From the NCBI RefSeq assembly GCF_004364125.1, contig NZ_SNZV01000001.1, forward strand, positions 558,001 to 622,000: a DNA stretch of 64,000 bases, in the 5' to 3' direction. The DNA comes from Sphingobacterium paludis. Lineage in GTDB: Bacteria; Bacteroidota; Bacteroidia; Sphingobacteriales; Sphingobacteriaceae. Positions 27,585 to 39,200 of the stretch are shown piece by piece (position 1 is the first letter of the stretch; each line of letters begins with the position of its first letter). A model generated the notes under the pieces. The model was not told the origin of the DNA. It did not search any database and saw only the letters and a program-made list of their open reading frames with translations. Made by a program: the position numbers and the translations under genes.

Positions 27585-30179
27585 TTATTCCTTTATGGTT
27601 AATGATGGAATGCTAAACCAAAACGTAGAACCTTCTCCCGGTACACTCTGCAGACCTATTGTGCCCGCATGCAGATGTATGATCTCTTTAGAGATATAGA
27701 GTCCGATACCAAAACCACTCACCGTTTCCGTGTACGTATTCTCTACGCGATAAAAGCGGGTAAATATTTTTTGTTGGTCTTCGGGTGCAATTCCTGCGCC
27801 TTCATCGGTTACGGCAACGTAGAGGTTGCTCTGTTGTCGCTTAGCCGTTATGCTGATCGTACTTCCTGCAGGGGCGTATTTGATAGCGTTGTTTATAAAA
27901 TTAATGATAACCTGCTCTATCTTATCCCGATCGGCCAATACGTAACATTCGCCCTCAATTTGTACATCAAAAACGTGGCTTGTCACCGTTTGTCGGAGCA
28001 TTTGCTCGATATTAGAAAGTAGGTCGTGCGCAGGAAATTCCGTTTTATTTAATCGCAGCTTGCCCTCGCCTATGCGTGCGATATCTAAGAAGCTTTCAAT
28101 AAGCACCTTCATGCGTACGCTTTGTCTGTTTGCGCTCACGATGAGCTCGTAAAACTTGTCATTTTCCAGGGCTTTGCTTTTAACCTGCAAAATTTGGAGA
28201 TAACCCGATAGCGCAGTTAGGGGAGATCGTAATTCGTGACTCACGATACCCAAGAAATCGAGTTTTCTCTTTTCTTCCATTTTCTGGGTAGTAAAGTCGA
28301 TAATGACGCCATAAGCCATTAAATTATTATTTTCTTCGTTCCAGATCTTGCTTCCCACCATGCGAAGCCATTTTTTGTGCTCAGCAGTTGTTCGCAAATT
28401 AAATTCGAGGTCGAAGCTGTTATTTTCTCGAATGACATCGAGCATGCTTTCGTTCTGTTCAATATCGCCAATGGTATACTTCCGCTCAAATAGATCGGTC
28501 GCCGTAACGTCATCATCGTCGTCAAATCCATACATCTGTCGGGTGTGTTTGTTGATGATGATTTCATTGGTTATTGGGTTGAACGAAAATGTGCCGATTT
28601 TTCCGGCATCCACAATAAGTCGTTGTTCCAGCGCATTTTGCGCTATCGCTCTATTGAAAGCATCTATTCGCTGTTGCGAATGAATGCGATCGCTAATATC
28701 CAAGATCGTTCCCGAGAAATGAATAGGGTTGTTTTCGCCGTCGAAGTATGCCCTCCCTTTGGCTTGGACCCAGGTGATACGGTTTCCTGATTCGTCGACG
28801 GTACGAAACTGAATATCATAGTAACCCCCTGAAGCAGGATTTTGTGCATAACTAATCGCGTCCGCCACCGCCTGCCTGTCTTCTTCGTAGATGTATTGAA
28901 GCGCTACTTGATAGGGGATTTCTTCCTTTTCGTCCGCGCCGAACAGCTCTCGGCTGCGCTCGTCCCAATGAACCACTTCGGTCGCTATATTAAACTCCCA
29001 AATCCCTATTTTGGCTGATGTCAAGGCGAGGTTTAATCGGCGTTCGCTGATAGAGAGCTTTTCGAATGCAGCCTGCAGATTGGTGTTCACCTCGGCGTTT
29101 ATCAATTCAGAATGTCGGAGCTGGATATTAGCTGTGGCCAGGTCGTCGTTCACGTTTGTCAGTTCTTCCATTGTCGCAGTAAGCTCTTCCATCGTCGCCG
29201 CAAGCTGCTCATTTGTGTCTTGCAATTTGCGTTCACGATCTTCCAGCAGCTTCCTTGACTCGACGGATTCGGTGACATCCATAACCGTTCCGATAAAGCG
29301 TATGGGTTGATCTTGCTCATCAAAATATACCGTGCCAACAGCATGTACCCAAGTGATTTTACCATGGGCAGGATTTACTGTTCGGTACTGTGTATCATAC
29401 CGCCCGTTACTTTGTTTGCGGTCGAAAGCGTGTTTGACAGCCGCTAATGTTTGCTGTTTATCGTCTGGATGGAGCCCGGCTACAAAGTCCCGGGTGTAGC
29501 TTACATCACTTTCGGTAGGTACGCCGAAAAGCTCTTTGCAGCGTTCGTCCCAAAGCAGGATATCTTGCTGTACATCCAAGTCAAACATGCCCAAGTTAGA
29601 CGCTTCTTTCGCCCGTCTGGATTGGTCGAGCGCAAAGTCCAGCTGTTTGTACGAGTTACTTAGCTCATCAACGGTAGTCGAAAGCTTCTCGTTGATGGCC
29701 ATATATTCTTCCGTTAGCGCCCGCTGTTCTTCTATACTGGAGCGTAGCTCTTCGTTTAAAGCCGCTTCCTGCATTTCTTTTTTCCGTACAGCAGCCCATG
29801 CCTCCAAACGGCTCGAAACTTCCTGCGCTGTATGAAGAATAGCATAGGTTTCCCGGTTTTCGTTCAGCAAGGCCCGGTATTCGAAATCAAAATAAAAGGT
29901 GGTAGGAATACCGTCTAACAAAATGTTGGCCGGTACGTCGTGTGCGCGGTACGTCTCCCCGGTCAACCATACCTTCTTTAAAATACCTACGAAACCCTGT
30001 GTTTCAAATTCGGGGAAACTATCTCCTAAATTTGTTCCAAGCACCTCGTCCGTTGTAGCCCACATATCGAGCATGTCCTGATTTACGTAGGCGATATGTA
30101 AGTCTTTATTATCATATATGGCAGTTGCCTGCGGAACCTGTTGCAGTATGTTAAGAATCTCCTGTGGCGAATTAATCAT
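27585..30179 (-). CDS. Multi-PAS sensor histidine kinase
   Basis: An 864-residue soluble histidine kinase without membrane helices. Four PAS domains are visible (about 1-125, 190-310, 385-505 and 515-630); the second and third have PAC-type ends such as IRFIGTVMDVTES and IHFSGTILDISDR, and coiled-coil linkers (about 130-190 and 310-385) join them. The HisKA domain has FLGIVSHELRSPLTAL with the phosphorylated His near 645, and the ATPase domain shows INNAIKYAP, DEGAGIAPEDQ and GFGIGLYI. No response regulator is adjacent, so its partner is elsewhere or it is an orphan kinase. The ligand is unknown. Confidence 0.9.
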   Translation of the reverse strand: MINSPQEILNILQQVPQATAIYDNKDLHIAYVNQDMLDMWATTDEVLGTNLGDSFPEFETQGFVGILKKVWLTGETYRAHDVPANILLDGIPTTFYFDFEYRALLNENRETYAILHTAQEVSSRLEAWAAVRKKEMQEAALNEELRSSIEEQRALTEEYMAINEKLSTTVDELSNSYKQLDFALDQSRRAKEASNLGMFDLDVQQDILLWDERCKELFGVPTESDVSYTRDFVAGLHPDDKQQTLAAVKHAFDRKQSNGRYDTQYRTVNPAHGKITWVHAVGTVYFDEQDQPIRFIGTVMDVTESVESRKLLEDRERKLQDTNEQLAATMEELTATMEELTNVNDDLATANIQLRHSELINAEVNTNLQAAFEKLSISERRLNLALTSAKIGIWEFNIATEVVHWDERSRELFGADEKEEIPYQVALQYIYEEDRQAVADAISYAQNPASGGYYDIQFRTVDESGNRITWVQAKGRAYFDGENNPIHFSGTILDISDRIHSQQRIDAFNRAIAQNALEQRLIVDAGKIGTFSFNPITNEIIINKHTRQMYGFDDDDDVTATDLFERKYTIGDIEQNESMLDVIRENNSFDLEFNLRTTAEHKKWLRMVGSKIWNEENNNLMAYGVIIDFTTQKMEEKRKLDFLGIVSHELRSPLTALSGYLQILQVKSKALENDKFYELIVSANRQSVRMKVLIESFLDIARIGEGKLRLNKTEFPAHDLLSNIEQMLRQTVTSHVFDVQIEGECYVLADRDKIEQVIINFINNAIKYAPAGSTISITAKRQQSNLYVAVTDEGAGIAPEDQQKIFTRFYRVENTYTETVSGFGIGLYISKEIIHLHAGTIGLQSVPGEGSTFWFSIPSLTIKE

Positions 30180-30792
30180 AAGCGAATTTAAATCAATTTA
30201 GTCTCGACAGCAAGTGTCGAATTCCTCATCGTCACCAATACGTATTTTATCAGCGAAAATACCGAAAATAACGCAATATGTAAACGTAAAACCATTACAT
30301 TTTCCTCGATTAGAAGTAAAAAAACGGGCCATAGTATTCCGTCATTCATTTTTGAATCACGCATGGTTTAGCGTGTATAAAGCAAGTGAAATAAACCAAG
30401 GTAATCGAGCAATCAACAAGATAACGCCAAGTGCCGCTTTTACATAGGAGATATGTTTTATTTGTTTTTGTTAACTTAAAATAAGTGTATTTATTAACTG
30501 TAGAATTATGTTTACAGCAAATATAGAATTATAAAGTTAATTTTATGGCGACAATATGTTTGTTTATGGTTGAGTCTCGTTAATATTTGTTTTCTATCCA
30601 TCAGTGATTCGTTTTGTTGATATAAATATCTCTTTAAATGAAATCTAATGCACATATAAACGTGCTGCCTTGATGCTAAAGGATTTATGTATCGTCGAGA
30701 AGAAACAAACATGGCCAGGCAGATGATGAGGGAGTACAGATATCATTCACCGTAGTTGCAACGAAAAAATATATACTATAACCCGAGTTTTT
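30180..30792. other. Gene-free region before the toxin locus
   Basis: These 613 bp separate the divergent PAS kinase gene from the first gene of the toxin region. The DNA is AT-rich and marks the left edge of the accessory region. Short open frames lack protein-like composition. I see no attachment site or repeat. Confidence 0.5.
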
Positions 30793-32739
30793 ATGATGAC
30801 AACAAAAGCAGAGCTAAAGACCTTTTTCAAAAACGGGGATGTGCCCGGACAGGAACAATTTTGGACATGGATGGATAGCTATTGGCATAAGGAGGAGGCT
30901 ATTGATGCTGAATCAACACTTTACACCAATCCAAAGCGAACGCAATATCAGGTCGGGGGCGTGCCTATAGGCACATCATTTGATCGCATTCCGATACGCG
31001 AGGTGTTGGACTTCATTCTGTATGGCAAGCCGGAGCGCACGCTGGCGATTACGACCTCGCCTCCAGACGCCGTGATAACGATCAACGGTGTTGTGGCAAG
31101 CTCACTAAGCGTATATGAGGGCGCCAATATAACCTACACGGTAGAACGTCCTGGATATTTTTCGAAAACAGCTACTGTCAAGGTGACGGAAGATATGACC
31201 GTGCACGTCGCACTGGAGCCAGATCTTTCCAACACCGAAATAAAATTTAAGATTCGTACATCGGAACCAAACCAAGAAGTTCCAATTGCTATGCTTCGTA
31301 CATCCGATACGCAAACCTTGGCGAAGATAAGCTACGGTGATGGGCAATCCAACTTGGTATCCGTACCGGAATACAATGGTTCTGAATCTTGGACAGATAA
31401 CGAGGGGAATGTCCATCATGTTGATAATGGGAATACATTTTACCATGTTTATGAAACTGTGGGCGATTATGAGATCAGCATCAACGCGGGCGCCAATGTG
31501 AGCTATGTACGTTTCTGTGAAGGGTTAACCAGCGATCCGCAAGGTTATCTTTCGCCTACGGTCAATAATTTTGTGCAAGAGATATCCGTATTCCGGTCAG
31601 ACTCGATAACGAACCTGGATTATACATTTGCGGGATTGTCGCTGGCTAATGTGACGCCTGGTTTCAAACTGGAAACACCCGAGGCAACAACGTTGATTGC
31701 TAGTTTTTACGGATTTGGAGCGGGCCGCGAATTCGAAAGCTTTCCGGCAGCCATGCTTTCCCTAATCCGTAAACCTACCGTGTTGCGAGGAACCTTTTTC
31801 AAGGCCGGACTCAAAAAAATTCTTCCAGGTTTTCTAGACAGTCTAACCGAGCTGCAGAGCGTATTCGAATGTTTTAAAAACTCTAAACTAGGGAAGGGCT
31901 ATTATAATGGTGTGGATGCAGGACAGTTTCCGACTATAGCCGTGCAGGGAAGCGACGACTTCGTGCCCGTATCACTTTTCTGGAACAACGCTAAATTAAC
32001 CGATATCAGTCATGCGTTTAACTATATCGGCGAAGGCTGGTTTGGTAATCTCAGCAGTGGATACTTGGCCTATTTTATCATTCGTAGCGAAATATTTTGG
32101 AACGGTAAGACATCGGGGAATGCACAGGGAACTATTGTAAGTGCATTTTACGCGTTTGGGAAGTGTAATCGGATACTGTGTGAGCCGAATATATTGAAAC
32201 ATGCTCCAGCTATGGTTTACATCGGCGGAATGTTTACGCAGACCAATACCACGCAGCATGCTGTCGGCTGGGGCACCATGATTCCCGTGGCGGCCAGCGA
32301 ATCAACGGTGTATCAATTTTCGGAAAATGCGGGAAATTATACGGCTGTAGCAGTGCCAGGAAAAGGCTTGACGTTTGACCTGAGCGTCATGTTTCCCGAG
32401 GCGGCGTATCCGAAAATCACCTGTATCTCCGGTGCATTTACAGCTGCGGCAACAGGCGATGGCATAGGCTTTCAACACCCTATTGACTACACGCCGAATG
32501 GGTTGCCAGCAAAACTTGATTTGAGTATAAGCGGTGCGGATTTTCTTGCAAAATTTCCGAATGCAAATGCCGGCAGTATCGATGACTACGCCAAGTTGAT
32601 CTTAGGGCAATCCGGCGGTACGGATTCAGATAAAAATGATGGCCGACATGGTGTATTCCATCTGCTGGATCAGGACGACAGGATTCGTGACAAAGCAACA
32701 TTGCCAAGCCTAGTTTTCAACAACGCTATTGCTTACTAA
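30793..32739 (+). CDS. Tail-fibre/adhesin-like protein with PEGA and PKD-like domains
   Basis: A 648-residue protein without signal peptide. The N-terminal 80 residues (KAELKTFFKNGDVP, WMDSYWHKEE, then GGVPIGTSFDR-x5-EVLDFILY) resemble a module I know from Bacteroidota phage-tail or contractile-injection fibre proteins. Residues 84-142 look like a PEGA domain (SPPDAVITINGV), 150-240 like a PKD-type domain (SYGDG, YHVYETVGDYEI), and the rest has irregular aromatic strand-turn repeats (FAGLSLANV, AFYAFGKCNRI, GMFTQTN, GAFTAA) reminiscent of BspA-like surface proteins. It leads the toxin locus and may bind target cells or present the toxin. No function is proved. Confidence 0.6.
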   Translation: MMTTKAELKTFFKNGDVPGQEQFWTWMDSYWHKEEAIDAESTLYTNPKRTQYQVGGVPIGTSFDRIPIREVLDFILYGKPERTLAITTSPPDAVITINGVVASSLSVYEGANITYTVERPGYFSKTATVKVTEDMTVHVALEPDLSNTEIKFKIRTSEPNQEVPIAMLRTSDTQTLAKISYGDGQSNLVSVPEYNGSESWTDNEGNVHHVDNGNTFYHVYETVGDYEISINAGANVSYVRFCEGLTSDPQGYLSPTVNNFVQEISVFRSDSITNLDYTFAGLSLANVTPGFKLETPEATTLIASFYGFGAGREFESFPAAMLSLIRKPTVLRGTFFKAGLKKILPGFLDSLTELQSVFECFKNSKLGKGYYNGVDAGQFPTIAVQGSDDFVPVSLFWNNAKLTDISHAFNYIGEGWFGNLSSGYLAYFIIRSEIFWNGKTSGNAQGTIVSAFYAFGKCNRILCEPNILKHAPAMVYIGGMFTQTNTTQHAVGWGTMIPVAASESTVYQFSENAGNYTAVAVPGKGLTFDLSVMFPEAAYPKITCISGAFTAAATGDGIGFQHPIDYTPNGLPAKLDLSISGADFLAKFPNANAGSIDDYAKLILGQSGGTDSDKNDGRHGVFHLLDQDDRIRDKATLPSLVFNNAIAY

Positions 32740-32765
32740 TTTAACGCGTTTAAATCGATTTGTAT

Positions 32766-33005
32766 ATGGACACGAAACAAATGAGGTGGGCGGCGAGTGC
32801 GTTGTCTACAGAGGCTGCACAGGCTGCTAACTTGCGCGCTGATCTACCTGCTGAGGATGGCGTCATGCGCATTGGAGCTACGCGAATAGGGCACGCCTAT
32901 ATCTTCGAGCGAGGAAATCCAAATCCAGCGTCGGACTCCGATCTGCTGTTTAAATATGATGCGGCAGGAAATCAGATCCGCCGGGAAGTGAAGAAGGTAA
33001 GTTAA
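32766..33005 (+). CDS. Small protein with a YD-type C-terminal motif
   Basis: A 79-residue protein started at the ATG giving MDTKQMRWAAS; a TTG two codons earlier is also possible. It ends with LLFKYDAAGNQIRRE, which is the core of a YD repeat (as in RHS proteins) but occurs only once. It has no signal peptide. It lies between the fibre-like gene and the giant RHS gene, 27 bp after the former and before a hairpin. It may be a chaperone, an adaptor or a fragment of an RHS-type protein; I cannot name a family. Confidence 0.55.
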   Translation: MDTKQMRWAASALSTEAAQAANLRADLPAEDGVMRIGATRIGHAYIFERGNPNPASDSDLLFKYDAAGNQIRREVKKVS

Positions 33006-33023
33006 GCAGCTTCGTAAGAAGTA

Positions 33024-33060
33024 CCCGGGGGAGACAGGCAATTTAGCCTCCCCGGCTTTC
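33024..33060 (+). terminator. Hairpin between the small YD-motif gene and the RHS gene
   Basis: CCGGGGGAG and CTCCCCGG pair with one bulged base around a 14-base loop 18 bp after the stop, followed by CTTTC. The T-run is weak, so attenuation instead of full termination is possible. Confidence 0.45.
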
Positions 33061-33245
33061 CATGCCTTCGTGGGACGGAGAAAACTTATGCGTGCAGGCC
33101 CAGCTTACATGATGCGCTAGCAGAAGTTTATCAAAATATTTATAAGCGCCAAACTGCAGGAAAAGCATGTAGTGCAGACGCTAAAGTCACTAGATGGCCA
33201 TTAACTAACAAATGAGCGTAAGGCTCTTGAAATAATGATTTACAT

Positions 33246-36200
33246 ATGGACAATTCAACTGTTATAGCAGGTGTACCCAATCTTGATATATTGCCAACGG
33301 AAGCCGAAGATCAGCGTATAAAGCTTGAAATCAGCACGTTTTCAAATGCGCCGCAAGCTCTTCAAGCTGCTGTGGGCTATCAGGAACCCAGTGAAACGCC
33401 GGATACGATTTCTTTTCATGATACCCAAGGTACTATCGAGGTGAATGGGAGTGGGCAGCTACAGTTTACGCTACCTATTGCGCTGCCGCCGGCTATCAAA
33501 AGTGTGGCACCGCAGGTCAATCTGATCTACAGCAGCGGATCGGGCAATGGCATCGCTGGTTATGGCTGGGCCCTTTCCGGAGTAACCGGTATCTCGCGAA
33601 TGGGGCGAAACATGGATAGAGACGGGGAAATTCGAACGATCCAGTTTGATTATACCGACTATTATATGTTTAGCGGTCAGCGGTTAATCCTGAAATCCGG
33701 CGAGTATGGTAAAGACGGCGCTGAATACGTTACCGAGAAGTATTCCAACACCAAAATACGATCCATAGGGGAGAACCCGGAACGCAACGGGCCAGCACAT
33801 TTTGAGGTAACTTTTGAAGATGGATCGCAGGCATTATACGGAAGTAGTGCCGAGGCCCGTACCCCGATCGAATACAATATTGTGCACTGGCAGGACGCAC
33901 AGGGCAATTACATATCCTACGGTTATGTGCAGGGCGACAACGTCGCCTCCATATACCGTATTGAATGGGGTGGTAACGCACGGGCTGGCACGCCCCATTT
34001 TAACAGTGTTATCTTCGATTACGCGCAACGTGAGCTTCGCGAAACCTCCTATGTCAACGGAACGCTTTTCGCGCAACATAACTTGCTATCTGGCATTTAT
34101 GTGCATGCCAATAATGCGCTCTTCAAAACGTATAAAATGGCCTACGAGAAAGACGATAAAGGCAACCGCTATCAATTTCTGAAGTCCATTACCGAGACCA
34201 ACGCCGCAGGCGAATCTGCAAATCCGGTAGTTTTTGATTATGCAAAATCCAACCCTGGTCGATGGACGAGGACATCCATTACCAATGATAAAAACCAAAA
34301 GTTGCTATACGGCGATTTCGACGGCGATGGCAAACTGGATGTCATTAAATACGCCGATGCGTTTAAAGGCTGTTTGCGTTATGAAAACATCTACCGTCCG
34401 GGCGATGTCACAGACAACGACAATTCGCAGACAGGCTATTGGGAATCCTATTGTGCAGAGCCCATAGATTACCCGGCAGGCATTTATCACTTTGGGAGCG
34501 TATTTGATGATGATAAACCACAGCGGATAAATGTAGGCTCTCTGATTAGTAGGGCGCAGCTGGAAAGAGCGAAGGTATTTAACCTAAAAAACGCGCAAGG
34601 CGAAATACTGTCTAGGCAAGGTTTTTTTATTCATGATAGGGTTTCATCGACCAACAGCCCGATTCCTGGCAGACGGGATCTTGTTATTAAGGGGTACTCA
34701 TTAGAGGGCGATAGCGAAACAAATGCCAGACAACTGAAGGAAGAGTTTGTGCGAACGATACCAGCCGATCGATTTGACTTGACTCGGCCTCGGAATTATC
34801 AAAATACTAGCCAAATTACGCACTGGGTTAATACCATCATCTTAGATGTCCGAGAATTGGACATCGATGGCGACGGTGTTTCAGAGTTGATTTTTGTATT
34901 GAGAGATTATATGTATTGGGAAGAAAGACCTCCTGCGATTGGAGGAGGTCAGCAGCAGCCTCAATATAAAGAAGAGGTTGCTCACCGCTATCTTTTAGTA
35001 CGCCCAAGCGAGTCTGATCCCGAGAAATTGACATCCTTCATTAATTTGTATTCCAACTCCGAGTATTTCTTTTCTGGTACGGCATTACAGGGTGATTTCA
35101 ACGGTGATGGCTGTGTTGACTTTATCGATTTCGACAGCGGAGGTAGGGCGTTCTTGACCAAATTTGAAAAGAATGCATTAGGTCATTATTATGCGGATCG
35201 ATCTCAATTCTCTGCTGTGCCTATTGATGGACTGCGACATCGGGCTATTGTGGGCGATTTTACGGGCGATGGAAAAACCGATCTTTTGGTTCCGCAGGCT
35301 ATTGATAGCGAGCAATGGAAACTCTACATTTCAACCGGTACGGGATTCCGCGTGCAGGTGTTGGAAGGCTTTCAACTGTATAAAGAGAGTTTTGACTTTA
35401 AAGGAGATACACATTCTCGAAACATCAGTAGACAGTATTTTGCGCAGGACCTGAATAAAGATGGAAAAGCGGATTTTCTCGCATTCTACTCGCATATGCT
35501 TTTTCGTTTTAAGCAGGAAGAGACAACAACCAAGTTTATGATCTTGTATCATGAGAACAAAGGAATAGATGCGCAGGGAAATGTTATCTTCGAGAAGAGA
35601 AATATAGACGGAAGCCAGTTGCGAGGCCGCCGGCGGTACAAGATGGATTGGTACCCCGATGAATATGATGTGTATTGGACCGATGTACAGCCTTACGCTT
35701 CGCATTTTCAGAGAAGTGAAAAACCAACCTTAGCGCATTTTTCCCCGCTGATCGGTGATTTTCGGATCAATAATTTCAATGAGAACATTCTGGTTTTCCG
35801 GGAAGGTAGTTTGGTAAAATACGCCCATTACAGCGTTGCTGACGAAACGTATATCACGGCGATCACGCAGGGTGGTATCGTGACACAGGTGAAATACGAT
35901 GAACTGGATCCGCAGGTGAACCCCGGTTTTTACGATGCCGTGAAAAAAGAGCAATATCCCTATGTGGAGATGGATCGGCTATCGCGCACCTTCGTGGTTT
36001 CCCAACTGCGGCAGGAGAATAAGAAGCAAGATTTTAAATACCGGGGCTTTGTGGCCCATGTGCTGGGTAAGGGCATGCTTGGTTTTCGGAAATCTGCCCG
36101 GTCCTCTTGGTATACGGATCCGCTGGTCGATACCAAGATCTGGAGCGGTAGCGAGATGGATCCCCTAAACGATGGGCTTCCCATAAAGGAGTGGACCGTC

Positions 36201-39200
36201 CGCACGCGGGATGATAATGCGCTTATTTTCCCCACGGACCTTTCGCCGGATAATGCACAATTGCTTTCTTTTAGAGCCATTTCGTACGCCCATTCCCAAC
36301 CATCGCCGGGTGTGACGGCCATTGTCCCGGTAAAGACGATAGCCAAAGATTTCCTGACAGATGTACTCGAGGAGCGCACCATAACGTATGGCGACTATTA
36401 CCTTCCCGCCAGCACAACGACGGTGATCAACAATGGCTATGCCACAACAACCACTGTTTTAGCCTATGCACACAACATAGCCGGTACCGGGAGAGATTAC
36501 TTTGTCGGCCGCCCGAGCAGCAAAGTGGAAACTGTCCAAGCTTATGCCGATACCAAACAGCAAAAAGAGGAGTATACTTACGATGACCATCTGCTAACAG
36601 CTAAAAAAACCTATAACAGAGATGGCTCTGGCTGGGTACAGGAAACCTACGAACATGATACCTTTGGCAATATTGTCAGCAAGACTATCTCCAATAGCGT
36701 GGATGCCATGACCCAAACTGAGACCACTGCATATGAGCCTATGGGGCGCTTTGTGGTTAAGAAAACGGACAATCTGGGGCTGGAAACACAGATCAGCTAT
36801 AATGATCTGGGGCAGGTGCTAACCCAGAACGACCCCTCGGGCATGATGCAGACCAACGTGTATGATGGCTGGGGCAAGATGCTTTCTTCGCAAACCAATC
36901 TGGGCGGTACGACAACCTATGTCTACCAAAAAATGACCGACAAAGGAACTCGCGTCACGGAACAGCTGCCTGACGGAACCACGAAAACAGTCTTTACCAA
37001 TAAACTGGGGCAGCAGGTTAAAAGCAGACAGCGCGGGTTTAATAGTGCGGGATATGTGGTTATTAGCGGTGATCTACACTTGTCTACAGATCCGGAACAA
37101 AATAATCTACTATCAACCCTAACGGTGTATGACGACTTGGGGCGAAAAGTTATGGAGTCGGAGCCCCACCGCGACAAAAGTCCCGATAAATGGAATACAA
37201 TCAGTTATGACGATAGCGTATTCCCTACTGTAGTGACTGCGCTTGCTTTTACAGGAAAGCAAATGCGTAGCCGGCAGGAGGGGCGAACGAGCATTGCGGA
37301 AGAATCAAACGGTTATCTACGGATTAACAAACAAACAGCCGATCCTCTTGGAAATGTACTTTCTTCGGAAGACGCGGGTGGTGTTATTAACTTCTCGTTC
37401 AATGCGGCGGGCGATCAGATCAGCGCCCAGTATGTAGACAATACCGTCCGAACAGCCTATGATGCCTGGGGGCGGCGCTCACTTTTCGCCGATCCTGCCA
37501 ATGGCGAATACAGCTTTGCCTACAACGGCTTTGGTCAGATCACGAAAGAAATCAGTCCAAAGGGGTATAAAGAATACCGTTATAATGAAAAAGGGCAGCT
37601 GATTGAACAGATTGAAAAATCAACTGAAGAAGGCATTACCGACAAGACCATTAACTATCGCTATGATGCTAAAGGTCTTTTGTTGGAGCAGTCTGGTACC
37701 GCAAACGGTGAGCCATTCCGGACGTTGTTTACCTACGACAGCTATGGCCGATTGCTGGAAAACCGGGAAGAAAGCTTTGGTCGCGTTTATATGCAGCGCG
37801 ATATCCAATATGATGACAAGTCCCGGATTGTGTCCTACGTTAAAAGTCTGCAATCAGAGGGCGTTGAGACGGTAGCACGCATTCAGCATAGCTATGATCC
37901 CTGGAGCGGTCTGCTGTTCACAATTAGCGATGCCGATACCGGCAGAGAGTTGTGGCGTATAGACGAGAGCAATCCCAACGGCCAGATCCTGCGGAGCCAG
38001 TTTGGCGAAACCCGTATCAGGAATACTTACAACGAGCAGAATATGCTGACAGAGACCTTGCAGGAGTCAAACCAAGGACGGATCTTGGGGCAGCAGTATG
38101 TATTTGACCCGGTTCGCAATGAGCTCAATAGCCGCGTGCGGAGCGGAAACATCGCACTCACGGAAAGTTTCGCCTACGATAATAACAATAGGCTGGTAGA
38201 ATGGACGAACCCGGTAACAGGTTCGCAATCAACCAATACGTATGACATCCAGGGGCGTATTATTGCGCTTGATACGATTGGTACAGTTCGCTTTGATAAT
38301 GCCGGGCAGCAATATAGGCCATCGCGGGTAAATTTGAATGCCACCGGGAAGCAGCATTACACGAATGACCTGATTCAGGAAGTTGTTTATAACGAGAACA
38401 GCGACCCTCGGCAGATCCTGGGAACGCAGGCTACTATTGCATTTGACTATGGCCTCGGGTCTACGCGCCAGCGTGTGGTTGTCAATGACAAGGCGCCAAC
38501 AGGGAGCCTTGAAGGTCAACCAAATGCGAGTTCTGGGGGCGGCTTTACCAAGTATTACAGTGCAGACGGCAGTTGTGAGGTCATCCGGAACAATGCTACC
38601 GGAGAAGAGAAGCACATCCTCTTTATCGGTGGTTCGCCTTATGAAAGTAGTATCGTGTATTTGAAAGACTACGCGGAGCGTGGGGGTTCTTATAAATTTT
38701 TGCACAAAGATTACCTCGGGAGTATCCTCGCTATCAGCGATGAGAACGGGCATTTGGTTGAGGAACGGCATTTTGATGCCTGGGGTAACCTGACCCACGG
38801 CACGATGGCTTTGCTGGATCGGGGCTATACCTCACACGAGCATTTCGACAAGGTGGGCATTATCCATATGAATGGCAGGTTGTACGACCCAACCTTGCGC
38901 CGCTTTCTAAACGCCGACGCCCACATCCAAGAAATGTTCAATACCCAGAACTACAATAAATATGGCTATGTGCTCAACAATCCGCTGATGAACACAGACC
39001 CTAGCGGGCAGTTTTTTCTGGCGTTCATAAGCTTTGTCGCTATACTAAAAGGAATAGTCATTGGCGCGGTGGTGGGTATCGCAACGTATTCGTTGACGGC
39101 GTTGATTACCAAAACGCCGTGGCGGCTCAGCGGAGCCCTAGGCGCGATGCTACAGGGTGCAATTACAGGAGCGATAACATCGGGCTTTAATGTAGATATT

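Noticed and set aside
30214..30712. Two short open frames upstream of the toxin locus
   Set aside because: AT-rich low-complexity translations without domain, signal or conserved start.
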